A DNA stretch of 18,416 nucleotides from Candidatus Zixiibacteriota bacterium (GTDB taxonomy: Bacteria > Zixibacteria > MSB-5A5 > SM1-73): contig JAOZNS010000029.1 of NCBI GenBank assembly GCA_029933635.1, positions 1-18,416 on the forward strand. The letters run 5' to 3'. Shown here piece after piece: positions 6,089 through 12,899 of this stretch. Position numbers and translations under genes: made by a program. Numbering within the stretch: the stretch's first letter is position 1; each line of letters begins with the position of its first letter. The notes beneath the pieces are model-generated. The model was not told the DNA's origin and made no database searches. It saw nothing but the letters and a program-made list of their open reading frames with translations.

Positions 6089-8038
6089 ATGAAAGAATTT
6101 TTTAACTCCCCCAGAGGTTTCAATTCCAAAAGGAGTTCTAAGAAACTTCCTACGCTTGAAAATATTATTTGTGTCCTTGTCTTCATCTTCTTTTTTTTGA
6201 TCTACTGGAGAACCTCATGTCCTGCGGTCTTCTGGTGGGACTCAGGGGATCTGATTGCCAACGTCGCCGTTTTGGGCCTACCGCATCGCCCCGGATTTCC
6301 CATCTACGTTCTTCTGGCTAAGCTTTTCTCCTTTCTTCCCTTCGAGACCTTTGCCCAGAGGATAAACATCCTCTCTGCACTTTTTGCCTCCCTCTCCTTA
6401 TTGATCTTCTATCAAGTTTTTCTGAAAAGCCTTAAGCTGTTTTTTCCGGCAAGGGATAAAGTCAAAGGAGCAGTTTTGATATCAGCCCTCTGTTTCCTTC
6501 TTGTTTTCGGTTTGACCTATTCGTTCTGGATTCAGGCAGTAAGGGCTGAGGTTTACTCCTTGAACGTGCTCTTTTTCTCTCTACTTCTATTTTTGATCGT
6601 TCTCCATCTTGAATGTAGAAGATTGAAATACATCTATCTTTTCTTCTTTCTCTTGGGACTGGGTCTGGGAAATCATCATATCAGCCTTCTTTCTACCCTT
6701 CCTGCGCTCTTGGCCTTTGGACCAACTTTCGATGCTCGATTGACCCTTAGCCTGAAGAAAATTACAGTTTGTGTTTTATTATTGCTGCTGGGCTCAAGCG
6801 TTTACCTTTATCTTCCGGTTCGAGCTTCATCCAACCCACCATTAGCCTGGGGTGAGATCGACTCCATTTCTTCCTCAGGTGGGTTCATCTTTGCGCTTGA
6901 GACCATCAAGGATCTAAATTTAGGATTTTTATCAGATATTTTTCTCAAGCTGTCCCAGATATTTAAGCTCCTCTCAGCTCAGTTAACTTTTTTGTGTTTT
7001 ACCATCAGTTTAATTGGACTTTTTCTCCTTTTCAGACACAACCGGAAGGCTTTTACTTTCCTGCTTCTTTTGATCGCGGGCAACTGTGCTGTGGTAATCT
7101 TCATGACCACAGAGTTCATATCCACCAATCCAGACCTTCATGGATACCTGATCTTCTCCATCTTCGGTCTGGCTTTTGCTTATGGTATGGGGATTTTTCT
7201 CATGCTCAATCACATTGGTGGTTCATCCTCGTTCATCCACAATCTTTTGCTGGTCATCTTTGGGGCTATTTCTTTCTTCCCCATGTTTAAACACTATTCA
7301 GAGGCAAATCTGTCAAATAATCGGATAGCCCAGGATTATGGATCAAGCATCCTTTTGGATCTGGATTCAAATTCGGTCCTTTTCGCAGACAACGTTAATT
7401 TAAACTTCATACTAAGGGAGCTTCAATATGCAGAGGGGAAAAGAGAGGACATAAGCATCATCGATCGAGGTCTTTTAAGCTCAAAGTGGTATGTGAAGCA
7501 AAAGAGAAGGCAGGATAGGGCTTTATTTTCTGACATTCCGGAAAATCTGGTGGGCGAATCAATCTTTCATGCACTTCTGAAAAGAAGCCTAACTCTGGGC
7601 CAGCCCACATATATTGAATTTACCGAAAGGGATACCGGTTTGGTAAATCATCTCATCCCTGCTGGATACGTTTTTAAAGTGAGCAGGGTTCCAGTCGGCC
7701 AACTCTCAAAGGAGGATTTACTATCTCAAAAAAGATGGGAAAAAAACAACCCTTTCAGGGTGAATCTTCAGGATGAAAGTTTTTATCTGGGAGATGGGGT
7801 CTTTCAAAACGATCCGGATGCTCAGAGAGTATTTGCCCTCAGTTTTTATCGTTTGGGGCTTTTCTATCAGTTGAAGAAAATGAGCTCCTCTGCCCTGGAT
7901 AAATTTTCCTTGGTGAGAAAAATAGATCCTGGAAATCAGGAGCTGATCCAGAAGATAAAGGATTTGGAGGAACTCAAAACGCTTTCGAAGACCTCACGTC
8001 CGAGCCTGCCTCCCTCCCAGGGGAAGCCTTCAGGCTAA
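6089..8038 (+). CDS. DUF2723 family GT-C-like membrane glycosyltransferase (first copy)
   Basis: The protein has 649 residues from ATG 6089. TTG 6065 would add eight residues, and neither start has a clear ribosome site. An N-terminal membrane region with about ten helices holds the DUF2723 signature: after helix 1 comes CPAVFWWDSGDL (acidic residues at about 51 and 54), then GLPHRPGFPIYVLLAK, and later SFWIQAVRAEVYSLNVLF and GLGNHHISLLSTLPAL. A periplasmic-type soluble part follows from about 400 and ends in a TPR-like pair of helices. The family is assigned a GT-C glycosyltransferase fold, probably with a lipid-phosphate-sugar donor; a function in this organism is not known. The family call is strong. 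A role in pilin modification is inference from the pilin genes directly downstream and the second copy beyond them. Confidence 0.87.
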   Translation: MKEFFNSPRGFNSKRSSKKLPTLENIICVLVFIFFFLIYWRTSCPAVFWWDSGDLIANVAVLGLPHRPGFPIYVLLAKLFSFLPFETFAQRINILSALFASLSLLIFYQVFLKSLKLFFPARDKVKGAVLISALCFLLVFGLTYSFWIQAVRAEVYSLNVLFFSLLLFLIVLHLECRRLKYIYLFFFLLGLGLGNHHISLLSTLPALLAFGPTFDARLTLSLKKITVCVLLLLLGSSVYLYLPVRASSNPPLAWGEIDSISSSGGFIFALETIKDLNLGFLSDIFLKLSQIFKLLSAQLTFLCFTISLIGLFLLFRHNRKAFTFLLLLIAGNCAVVIFMTTEFISTNPDLHGYLIFSIFGLAFAYGMGIFLMLNHIGGSSSFIHNLLLVIFGAISFFPMFKHYSEANLSNNRIAQDYGSSILLDLDSNSVLFADNVNLNFILRELQYAEGKREDISIIDRGLLSSKWYVKQKRRQDRALFSDIPENLVGESIFHALLKRSLTLGQPTYIEFTERDTGLVNHLIPAGYVFKVSRVPVGQLSKEDLLSQKRWEKNNPFRVNLQDESFYLGDGVFQNDPDAQRVFALSFYRLGLFYQLKKMSSSALDKFSLVRKIDPGNQELIQKIKDLEELKTLSKTSRPSLPPSQGKPSG

Positions 8039-8095
8039 AGATGGTTACTCGATCCCAGAGCAGATCTTGAAAAAAGTTTAAAGTCACCTTTTGCA

Positions 8096-8107
8096 TTTTG
8101 CAAAAAA
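8096..8107 (+). promoter_or_regulatory. Candidate upstream activator site, copy 1
   Basis: TTTTGCAAAAAA lies about 100 bases before the pilin 1 sigma-54 promoter. The same 12 bases occur at 8714, about 115-125 bases before the pilin 2 promoter. CTTGAAAAAA is also shared by both upstream regions (8067 and 8739). This is the distance range where NtrC-family proteins bind; A-tracts for bending are an alternative reading. Confidence 0.3.
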
Positions 8108-8199
8108 GCAGGTAGAAAATCTTTTGTCTGAACGATTGTTAAAAAACTGATCAGCTTTTTGTCGTTGGGCATGAGCACCTTACTGGTAATGCTCTAGGA

Positions 8200-8215
8200 T
8201 TGCATGACTTTTGCT
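8200..8215 (+). promoter_or_regulatory. Sigma-54 promoter of pilin 1
   Basis: TTGCATG-ACTT-TTGCT fits the sigma-54 consensus TGGCAYG-N4-TTGCW except for one of the two G at -24. The -12 GC is at 8213-8214 and the spacing is exact. The expected start near 8226 gives a short leader with AGGAG at 8238-8242 before ATG 8250. The GACTTTTGC part is identical to the perfect promoter at 8840. Confidence 0.65.
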
Positions 8216-8249
8216 GATTTTCAATTTGTTAAAGCTCAGGAGCTCACTT

Positions 8250-8690
8250 ATGGAGTCAAGAAGAGATTGGGATGAGAAAGGGTTTACCTTAATTGAGTTG
8301 ATGATCGTTGTGGTTATCATCGCCATCCTGGCGGCGATGGCCATACCACGTTTTATGCGCGCCTCGGTTAAATCCAAGCAGACTGAGGCAAAATTGGTCT
8401 TAAAGCAGATTTACACCATGCAAAGGGCCTACAGGCAGGAGAACGATACCTATTATCCTGGCGATGGAAGCGTGGTGGTTGCTCAACCGGGGGAATCCTT
8501 TGATCCTCTGTATGTGGAGATCATGACCCCGGCTTATTATAGCTACTCGGTTACCGGAGATGCCACCAGCTTTACAGCCACCGCTGGTTCAAAAAGCGCC
8601 ACCGGTTTGGATGATGATGCCACCCTGGATGTGTGGACCATAGACCAGACTGGTAACCTGACCTGTGTGACTGACGATTCCAAGGATTGA
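8250..8690 (+). CDS. Type IV major pilin-like prepilin 1
   Basis: This is a 146-residue class III prepilin. After a short charged leader (ESRRDWDEKG) comes the prepilin peptidase (PilD) site: cleavage after Gly11 and methylation of the new N-terminal Phe, with the conserved Glu at mature position 5 (GFTLIELM). The hydrophobic helix IVVVIIAILAAMAIPRF is the assembly core, giving a mature protein of about 135 residues. The C-terminal domain is Ser/Thr-rich and ends in LDDDATLDVWTIDQTGNLTC, with a single Cys. I chose ATG 8250 because AGGAG precedes it; the longer frame from TTG 8211 would run through the -12 promoter box. The first 60 mature residues are nearly identical to pilin 2. It could instead be a pseudopilin, but the promoter type favours a pilus subunit. 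Confidence 0.93.
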   Translation: MESRRDWDEKGFTLIELMIVVVIIAILAAMAIPRFMRASVKSKQTEAKLVLKQIYTMQRAYRQENDTYYPGDGSVVVAQPGESFDPLYVEIMTPAYYSYSVTGDATSFTATAGSKSATGLDDDATLDVWTIDQTGNLTCVTDDSKD

Positions 8691-8713
8691 ACCATCCAGG
8701 ACGAGAAACGGCG

Positions 8714-8725
8714 TTTTGCAAAAAA
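8714..8725 (+). promoter_or_regulatory. Candidate upstream activator site, copy 2
   Basis: This is an exact second copy of TTTTGCAAAAAA (see 8096), followed here by CTTGAAAAAA at 8739. Both lie in the 244-base gap between the pilin genes, upstream of the sigma-54 promoter at 8840. Confidence 0.3.
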
Positions 8726-8839
8726 ACAAGCATAATACCTTGAAAAAACAAATTATGAAATGGCGTCAAGTTTTGAGCAGAAAAAATATCTTATTTTAGG
8801 TTGGTAACTTAGAGGACCCAAATTTAAAAAGAAAGAAGA

Positions 8840-8855
8840 TGGCACGACTTTTGCA
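8840..8855 (+). promoter_or_regulatory. Sigma-54 promoter of pilin 2 (perfect consensus)
   Basis: TGGCACG-ACTT-TTGCA matches the sigma-54 consensus at every position, with GG at 8841-8842 and GC at 8853-8854. Transcription should start near 8866, leaving a leader of about 70 bases before ATG 8935. Confidence 0.92.
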
Positions 8856-8934
8856 AATGAGACCTTAGGACGGAACAGAAAGATGTAAGAAAACTGAACA
8901 ATAAAGCTTAAACCAATGAAGGGGGTGAGAGAGA

Positions 8935-9363
8935 ATGCTAAGCAAATTTCATCGAAGTCAGAAGGGTTTCACCTTGATCGAGTTGATGATTGTGGTGGTC
9001 ATCATCGGAATTTTAGCCGCTTTGGCAATCCCACGGTTCATGCGGGCAACCACCAAATCCAAGCAGTCAGAGGCAAAAAACATCTTAAAGCAGATATATG
9101 CCATGGAACGAGCGTATCGTCAGGAGTATGATACCTACTGGGGGAACGGTATCTCAGCTTCAGCGGCCAACCCGACTAACTTTGCTCGTATCGGTGTGGA
9201 CATAATGTCAACTGCTCGCTATACCTATAGCATCACTGCAACCGCGAACACCTTTACCGTGACCGCAACCTCCGGCATCTTGGACGATGATGCCACCGTG
9301 GATACCTGGACCATCAACGAGAACGGTGTTCTGACCTGCACCAGCAATGATGCGGTTAACTAA
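8935..9363 (+). CDS. Type IV major pilin-like prepilin 2
   Basis: The 142-residue prepilin has leader MLSKFHRSQKG, cleavage after Gly11, mature start FTLIELM with Glu5, and helix IVVVIIGILAALAIPRF. Mature length is about 131. The N-terminal 60 residues nearly match pilin 1 (KSKQ.EAK, LKQIY.M.RAYRQE.DTY). The middle differs and is rich in Thr, Ser and Ala (YSITATANTFTVTATSG). The end LDDDATVDTWTINENGVLTC again has one Cys and an acidic cluster. GGGGGTGA precedes the ATG. With a perfect sigma-54 promoter and a strong terminator it forms a single-gene unit and is probably the more highly expressed pilin. The pair looks like a tandem duplication with a diverged exposed domain. Confidence 0.94.
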   Translation: MLSKFHRSQKGFTLIELMIVVVIIGILAALAIPRFMRATTKSKQSEAKNILKQIYAMERAYRQEYDTYWGNGISASAANPTNFARIGVDIMSTARYTYSITATANTFTVTATSGILDDDATVDTWTINENGVLTCTSNDAVN

Positions 9364-9390
9364 GTAAAGGTCTAAAGCTTGTTGTGGAGG

Positions 9391-9422
9391 AAAGGGGGAC
9401 TCAAAGAGTCCCCCTTTTTCGT
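9391..9422 (+). terminator. Strong intrinsic terminator after pilin 2
   Basis: GGGGGACTC (9394-9402) and GAGTCCCCC (9406-9414) form a perfect 9-bp stem with loop AAA, extended by AAA/TTT, then TTTTTCGTTT. It ends the pilin transcript cleanly. Confidence 0.93.
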
Positions 9423-9492
9423 TTCTTAGGGGGTTCATTTGCTGAGGGAGGTGTTTGAGGTTCTGTCGGAAAGCCCTTTCAGCAAGGCTAAA

Positions 9493-9550
9493 TGCCCTGT
9501 CCTGTGGATGGCAGGTGATTGTCTCTCATAGGGGCGGGAATTTATCTTTC
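9493..9550 (+). repeat. Dispersed intergenic element, copy B
   Basis: CATAGGGGCGGGAATTT (9527-9543) matches the reverse complement of 3073-3089 with one difference. A CCTG-TGGATGG-CAGG hairpin (9501-9515) precedes it, as a hairpin adjoins copy A. The rest of the 330-base gap between pilin 2 and the next gene has a 7-bp AGATGCC/GGCGTCT hairpin (loop CGAT, about 9611-9630) and no reading frame or clear promoter. Confidence 0.45.
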
Positions 9551-9693
9551 TCCAAAATTCAGCTTTTTCAACGAACAGCTTAAACTTACGCCCCAACCTG
9601 AATAGGCAAACAGATGCCCGATGGCGTCTTCTGCGGGATCTATGCCGACCTGCGAGGTTAAATGTTTAATCCCTTTTTTCCGACCATAATAAT

Positions 9694-11628
9694 ATGCAAT
9701 GGATCGATAAACCCACCATAAGAGGGGATGCTAAAATCGGGGCAGCAATTTTTGTTGGAACCTTCGGTGTATACATCTTGACCCTGTGCCCGACCATTTA
9801 CTGGGAGGACTCCGCCGCCTTCTGTGCGGTCCATTCCCTTTTAGGGATTCCGCATTCTCCGGGATTTCCCATATATGTTCTCTTGGGTAGGTTATTTTCC
9901 ACCATTCCAGTCGGAAGCCAGGCTTTTAGATCAAATCTTGCATCAGCCTTCTGGTCCAGCCTGGGACTGGTTCTTTTGTATTTTCTGATAATCGAAATTT
10001 TCAAACAGGTTAAATGGAGGCGAGGGTTTTTGAGGCTCTCAGCGGTAACTGCCATTTTATTTTTCGCCTTTTCCACCTCCTTCTGGCTGCAGGCAATAAG
10101 GGCAGAGGTTTATAGTTTGAATATCCTCTTTACCCTCCTTCTGATTTTCTTGGCTCTGAAATGGAGACATTCAAAAAGTTCTGACTTCGCCTTTAAGAGA
10201 GCTTTTCTGTTTTCGTTCGTTCTGGGAATTTCTCTGACCAACCACCCACTTCTGATCATCATGCTTGTGCCTGCATTCATCGTGTTTTTCGCCTCTGTCG
10301 ATTTGAGATTTTTCTCAAACTCAAAAAGGCTGTTTTTGCTAACTATCTTCTTCATATTGGGAACATCGGTCTATCTTTATCTGCCTCTCCGATCGAGCCT
10401 TTCCCCCGCAATCAACTGGGGAAAACCGGACAGCTGGTCAAACCTTCTGGCTTACCTTCTTCGCACCTCTGGAACAGATGTCTTATCCTCCGCTTTAAGT
10501 TTTCCCTATTTAAACCGGCTCTGGTTTAACCTCTCCTTTTCGGTGGAACAATTCGGGCTGGCTTTTTTCTGGATGGGGGTTGTTGGAGCAATTTCTTTGT
10601 TTAAAACCTCTCGAAGGATTTTCCTTTTCACCCTGGTTATTTTTCTCCTTAACATATTGACTGCCACCTGGGCTACGGATTTCTCCTTAAGAAATTATGA
10701 TCTTTTGGGCTATCTTTTACCTTCCCTTTCTCTGTTTGCCATATGGTTTACTTTTGGACTGAGTGCAATTTTAGACAGAACGTTTAAAGGTGTAGAAGCT
10801 TGGGGTTCTTACGTTGATAAACGCAAAAAAATTTATTACCGTCTTAAACTTATCCTTTGCGTGGTGATTTTGCTTCTGCCCCTCTTTCAAATAAGGAAGA
10901 ACTTTTCCCGATGTAATAAGCGATCGCAAACCTGGGCTTACACCTACGCCAATCAGATTTTAAACTCCGCTGAAAAGGATGCCTTGATTTTGGTAGGAGA
11001 TGATAACACCCTGACCTCCCTGTGGTACCTGAATCTTTCTCAAAATATACGACCGGATGTAAAGATCATAAGCGTATCCGGGCTAACACAAAGAAGTTAC
11101 AGAGAACAGATAAGCTCACAATATCAGGACTTAAAACTATCTCAACTCAGGCAAAAGGACTTGGGGAAAATCACATACCAAATCTGCCAGCTGAATGCAA
11201 ACAGATTCCCCATCCTTACCACATCTTTTTTCAATCATGTGGTGCTGGCTCAACATCTCCGTCCCGCAGGCTATCTTTTTGAATTCTCTCCACAAAATGT
11301 AATTTTGACCGATAAGGATATAGAAAAGCAAAGGGTTTTTTTGAAAAAAAATATCGGTCATAAAAATTTCGATAGCATCACCCGGGAACATTTCGGCAAC
11401 TTTGTTTTTAATTTGGGTGCATTTTATGATCGGATGGGTCACTCCTTTTCCATAAAATATTTTTTATGGGCTCTGGAGGTGGACCCCTCCAACCCCAGAA
11501 TTTACTTCCAACTGGGCAAGGCTTTTTTAAAAAATGGAGATAAAGCCAAGGCTTTAAATTTCTTTCAGGCTGGTCTGGAGTTAGACCCATATAATCTGGA
11601 AGCCAAAAAGCTTTTGGAGGAAACTTAA
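9694..11628 (+). CDS. DUF2723 family GT-C-like membrane glycosyltransferase (second copy), C-terminal TPR
   Basis: The 644-residue paralogue of the protein at 6089 has the same order of motifs: CPTIYWEDSAAF (32-43), GIPHSPGFPIYVLLGR, SFWLQAIRAEVYSLNILF, GISLTNHPLLIIMLVPA and TSVYLYLPLRSS. About ten helices are followed by a soluble part with the family motif LILVGDDNTLTSLWYL and RPDVKIIS. It ends in a clear tetratricopeptide repeat (about 600-640: PSNPRIYFQLGKAFLKNGDK, AKALNFFQAGLELDP). The acidic pair of the first loop differs: WWDSGDL in the first copy is YWEDSAAF here, so the Asp stays but the second acidic position is Ala and a Glu sits before the Asp. ATG 9694 has no visible ribosome site. 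Specificity probably differs from the first copy. Confidence 0.87.
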   Translation: MQWIDKPTIRGDAKIGAAIFVGTFGVYILTLCPTIYWEDSAAFCAVHSLLGIPHSPGFPIYVLLGRLFSTIPVGSQAFRSNLASAFWSSLGLVLLYFLIIEIFKQVKWRRGFLRLSAVTAILFFAFSTSFWLQAIRAEVYSLNILFTLLLIFLALKWRHSKSSDFAFKRAFLFSFVLGISLTNHPLLIIMLVPAFIVFFASVDLRFFSNSKRLFLLTIFFILGTSVYLYLPLRSSLSPAINWGKPDSWSNLLAYLLRTSGTDVLSSALSFPYLNRLWFNLSFSVEQFGLAFFWMGVVGAISLFKTSRRIFLFTLVIFLLNILTATWATDFSLRNYDLLGYLLPSLSLFAIWFTFGLSAILDRTFKGVEAWGSYVDKRKKIYYRLKLILCVVILLLPLFQIRKNFSRCNKRSQTWAYTYANQILNSAEKDALILVGDDNTLTSLWYLNLSQNIRPDVKIISVSGLTQRSYREQISSQYQDLKLSQLRQKDLGKITYQICQLNANRFPILTTSFFNHVVLAQHLRPAGYLFEFSPQNVILTDKDIEKQRVFLKKNIGHKNFDSITREHFGNFVFNLGAFYDRMGHSFSIKYFLWALEVDPSNPRIYFQLGKAFLKNGDKAKALNFFQAGLELDPYNLEAKKLLEET

Positions 11629-11661
11629 AAAAGAGGGCTTTTTCACCTCATCACCTTTGTT

Positions 11662-11688
11662 CCCCCTCTTCATTCCATGGAAAGGGGG
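11662..11688. repeat. GC-rich inverted repeat between DUF2723 and GT2 genes
   Basis: CCCCCT (11662-11667) pairs with AGGGGG (11683-11688), and the perfect palindrome TTCCATGGAA lies in the loop. Just before it, AAAAAG-AGGG-CTTTTT (11628-11643) forms a weak terminator-like stem at the stop codon of the preceding gene. The longer frame for the next gene from TTG 11657 would run through this repeat, which argues against that start. Confidence 0.35.
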
Positions 11689-11758
11689 GAGGGAAAGGAA
11701 GAGGTTCTTCCCTCAAGAATCTCAGGCACTAAAAAGAAGAAATCCTAAAGAGAAAAAA

Positions 11759-12832
11759 ATGAGGCGGGAAAAAGATATAGATATCTCCGTGGTGGTGCCC
11801 ATGTTCAACGAAGAGGATAACGCTAAAAACACCCTGGATAGGCTCACTCGAGCTCTGGACTCCATCCCGGAACGATGGGAGATAATAGTGGTTGATGACG
11901 GCTCCACTGATCAAACCAAAAAGCTGGTAAAAGATTTTTGTCGTTTCAATCGCTGGGTCAAACTTATCTCCTATCCAGTCAACCAGGGAAGGGGCAAAGC
12001 GTTAAGGGTTGGGTTTGCTCATGCTCAGGGGAAAATAATATGCACCACCGATGCCGACCTAAGCTATCATGAAAAATACATCCTGCAGATGATCGCTCTC
12101 TTACATCAAAATCAGGAGGTCGATCTGGTGGTGGGCTCTCCCTATGCTCCGGGAGGAAAAACAGAAGGGGTTCCCTTTTTCCGATTGCTTCTAAGCAAAT
12201 GGGGAAACAAAATCTTAGGATTTGCCATGAAGGGTCGGCTTTCCACCGTCACCGGGGTCTTGAGGGCATACCGTCGAGAATGCATAAAATCGTTGGAGTT
12301 GGAATCGGAGGGCAAAGAGATACATCTGGAGATATTGTCCAAAGCTCTGGCAATGGGATTTAAGATTAAGGAGCTACCAACGACGCTTAAGGCCAGAGCC
12401 AGAGGTAAATCCAAGTTTAGGTTCAAAGCCACCGCAGTATCACATCTCGTCTTTTCATTTTTCGAAAAGCCCATAATGCTATTTGGCGCCATCGGTCTTT
12501 TCCTGCTATTCTTAGGGGTGGCAGGAGGAGTTTATGTGATATATCTCTGGCAAACAGGATCGCTCAATCCCAATCGTCCTTTGATGACCTTGATCGTTCT
12601 TCTGGTGATCAGCGGAATCCAGGTCTTGCTCTTCGGCTTTCTGGGAACCCAGTTGGTTCATCTAAGAAAGGAAATTTACAAAACCCAAAGAGAAAACAAA
12701 AGCTTAGAGGACAAAATAATTGATCTATCTTCAAAAATCGAAAAGAAAAGGAAACGAACAAAGTCCCTGCTCTCAGGCGGAGCCGGGATGAAAAAACCAG
12801 CTTCCCAGCAGATGGAACGGATGAAAAGATAG
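11759..12832 (+). CDS. GT2 family polyprenyl-phosphate sugar synthase (DPM1/GtrB-like)
   Basis: The 357-residue protein starts at ATG 11759, which is preferred over TTG 11657 because the conserved domain starts at residue 8. The GT-A domain has SVVVPMFNEEDNA (10-22), VVDDGSTDQT (44-53) and the metal-binding DAD (98-100) in TTDADLS, then GSPYAPGG and TGVLRAYRRE. RGKSKFRF (215-222) is the conserved basic stretch. Two C-terminal helices (about 239-263 and 275-298) and a charged coiled coil (about 302-335) follow. Such enzymes move a hexose from UDP- or GDP-sugar to undecaprenyl phosphate on the cytoplasmic face. The product would be the donor for GT-C enzymes such as the two DUF2723 proteins and the GT87 protein. 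Which sugar is not readable. The coiled-coil tail is an extra that may bind a partner. Confidence 0.88.
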   Translation: MRREKDIDISVVVPMFNEEDNAKNTLDRLTRALDSIPERWEIIVVDDGSTDQTKKLVKDFCRFNRWVKLISYPVNQGRGKALRVGFAHAQGKIICTTDADLSYHEKYILQMIALLHQNQEVDLVVGSPYAPGGKTEGVPFFRLLLSKWGNKILGFAMKGRLSTVTGVLRAYRRECIKSLELESEGKEIHLEILSKALAMGFKIKELPTTLKARARGKSKFRFKATAVSHLVFSFFEKPIMLFGAIGLFLLFLGVAGGVYVIYLWQTGSLNPNRPLMTLIVLLVISGIQVLLFGFLGTQLVHLRKEIYKTQRENKSLEDKIIDLSSKIEKKRKRTKSLLSGGAGMKKPASQQMERMKR

Positions 12833-12899
12833 GAATCGTGGATTCAACCCTGATCTGTTCTATCTCTTAACCTGTTGGGAAAAGTGATCCAAAGAACAG

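Noticed and set aside
8211..8249. Longer pilin 1 start at TTG 8211
   Set aside because: It coincides with the -12 promoter element and lies upstream of the expected transcript start; AGGAG before ATG 8250 decides.
11657..11758. Longer GT2 start at TTG 11657
   Set aside because: The extra 34 residues are charged and unconserved, cross an inverted repeat and have no ribosome site.
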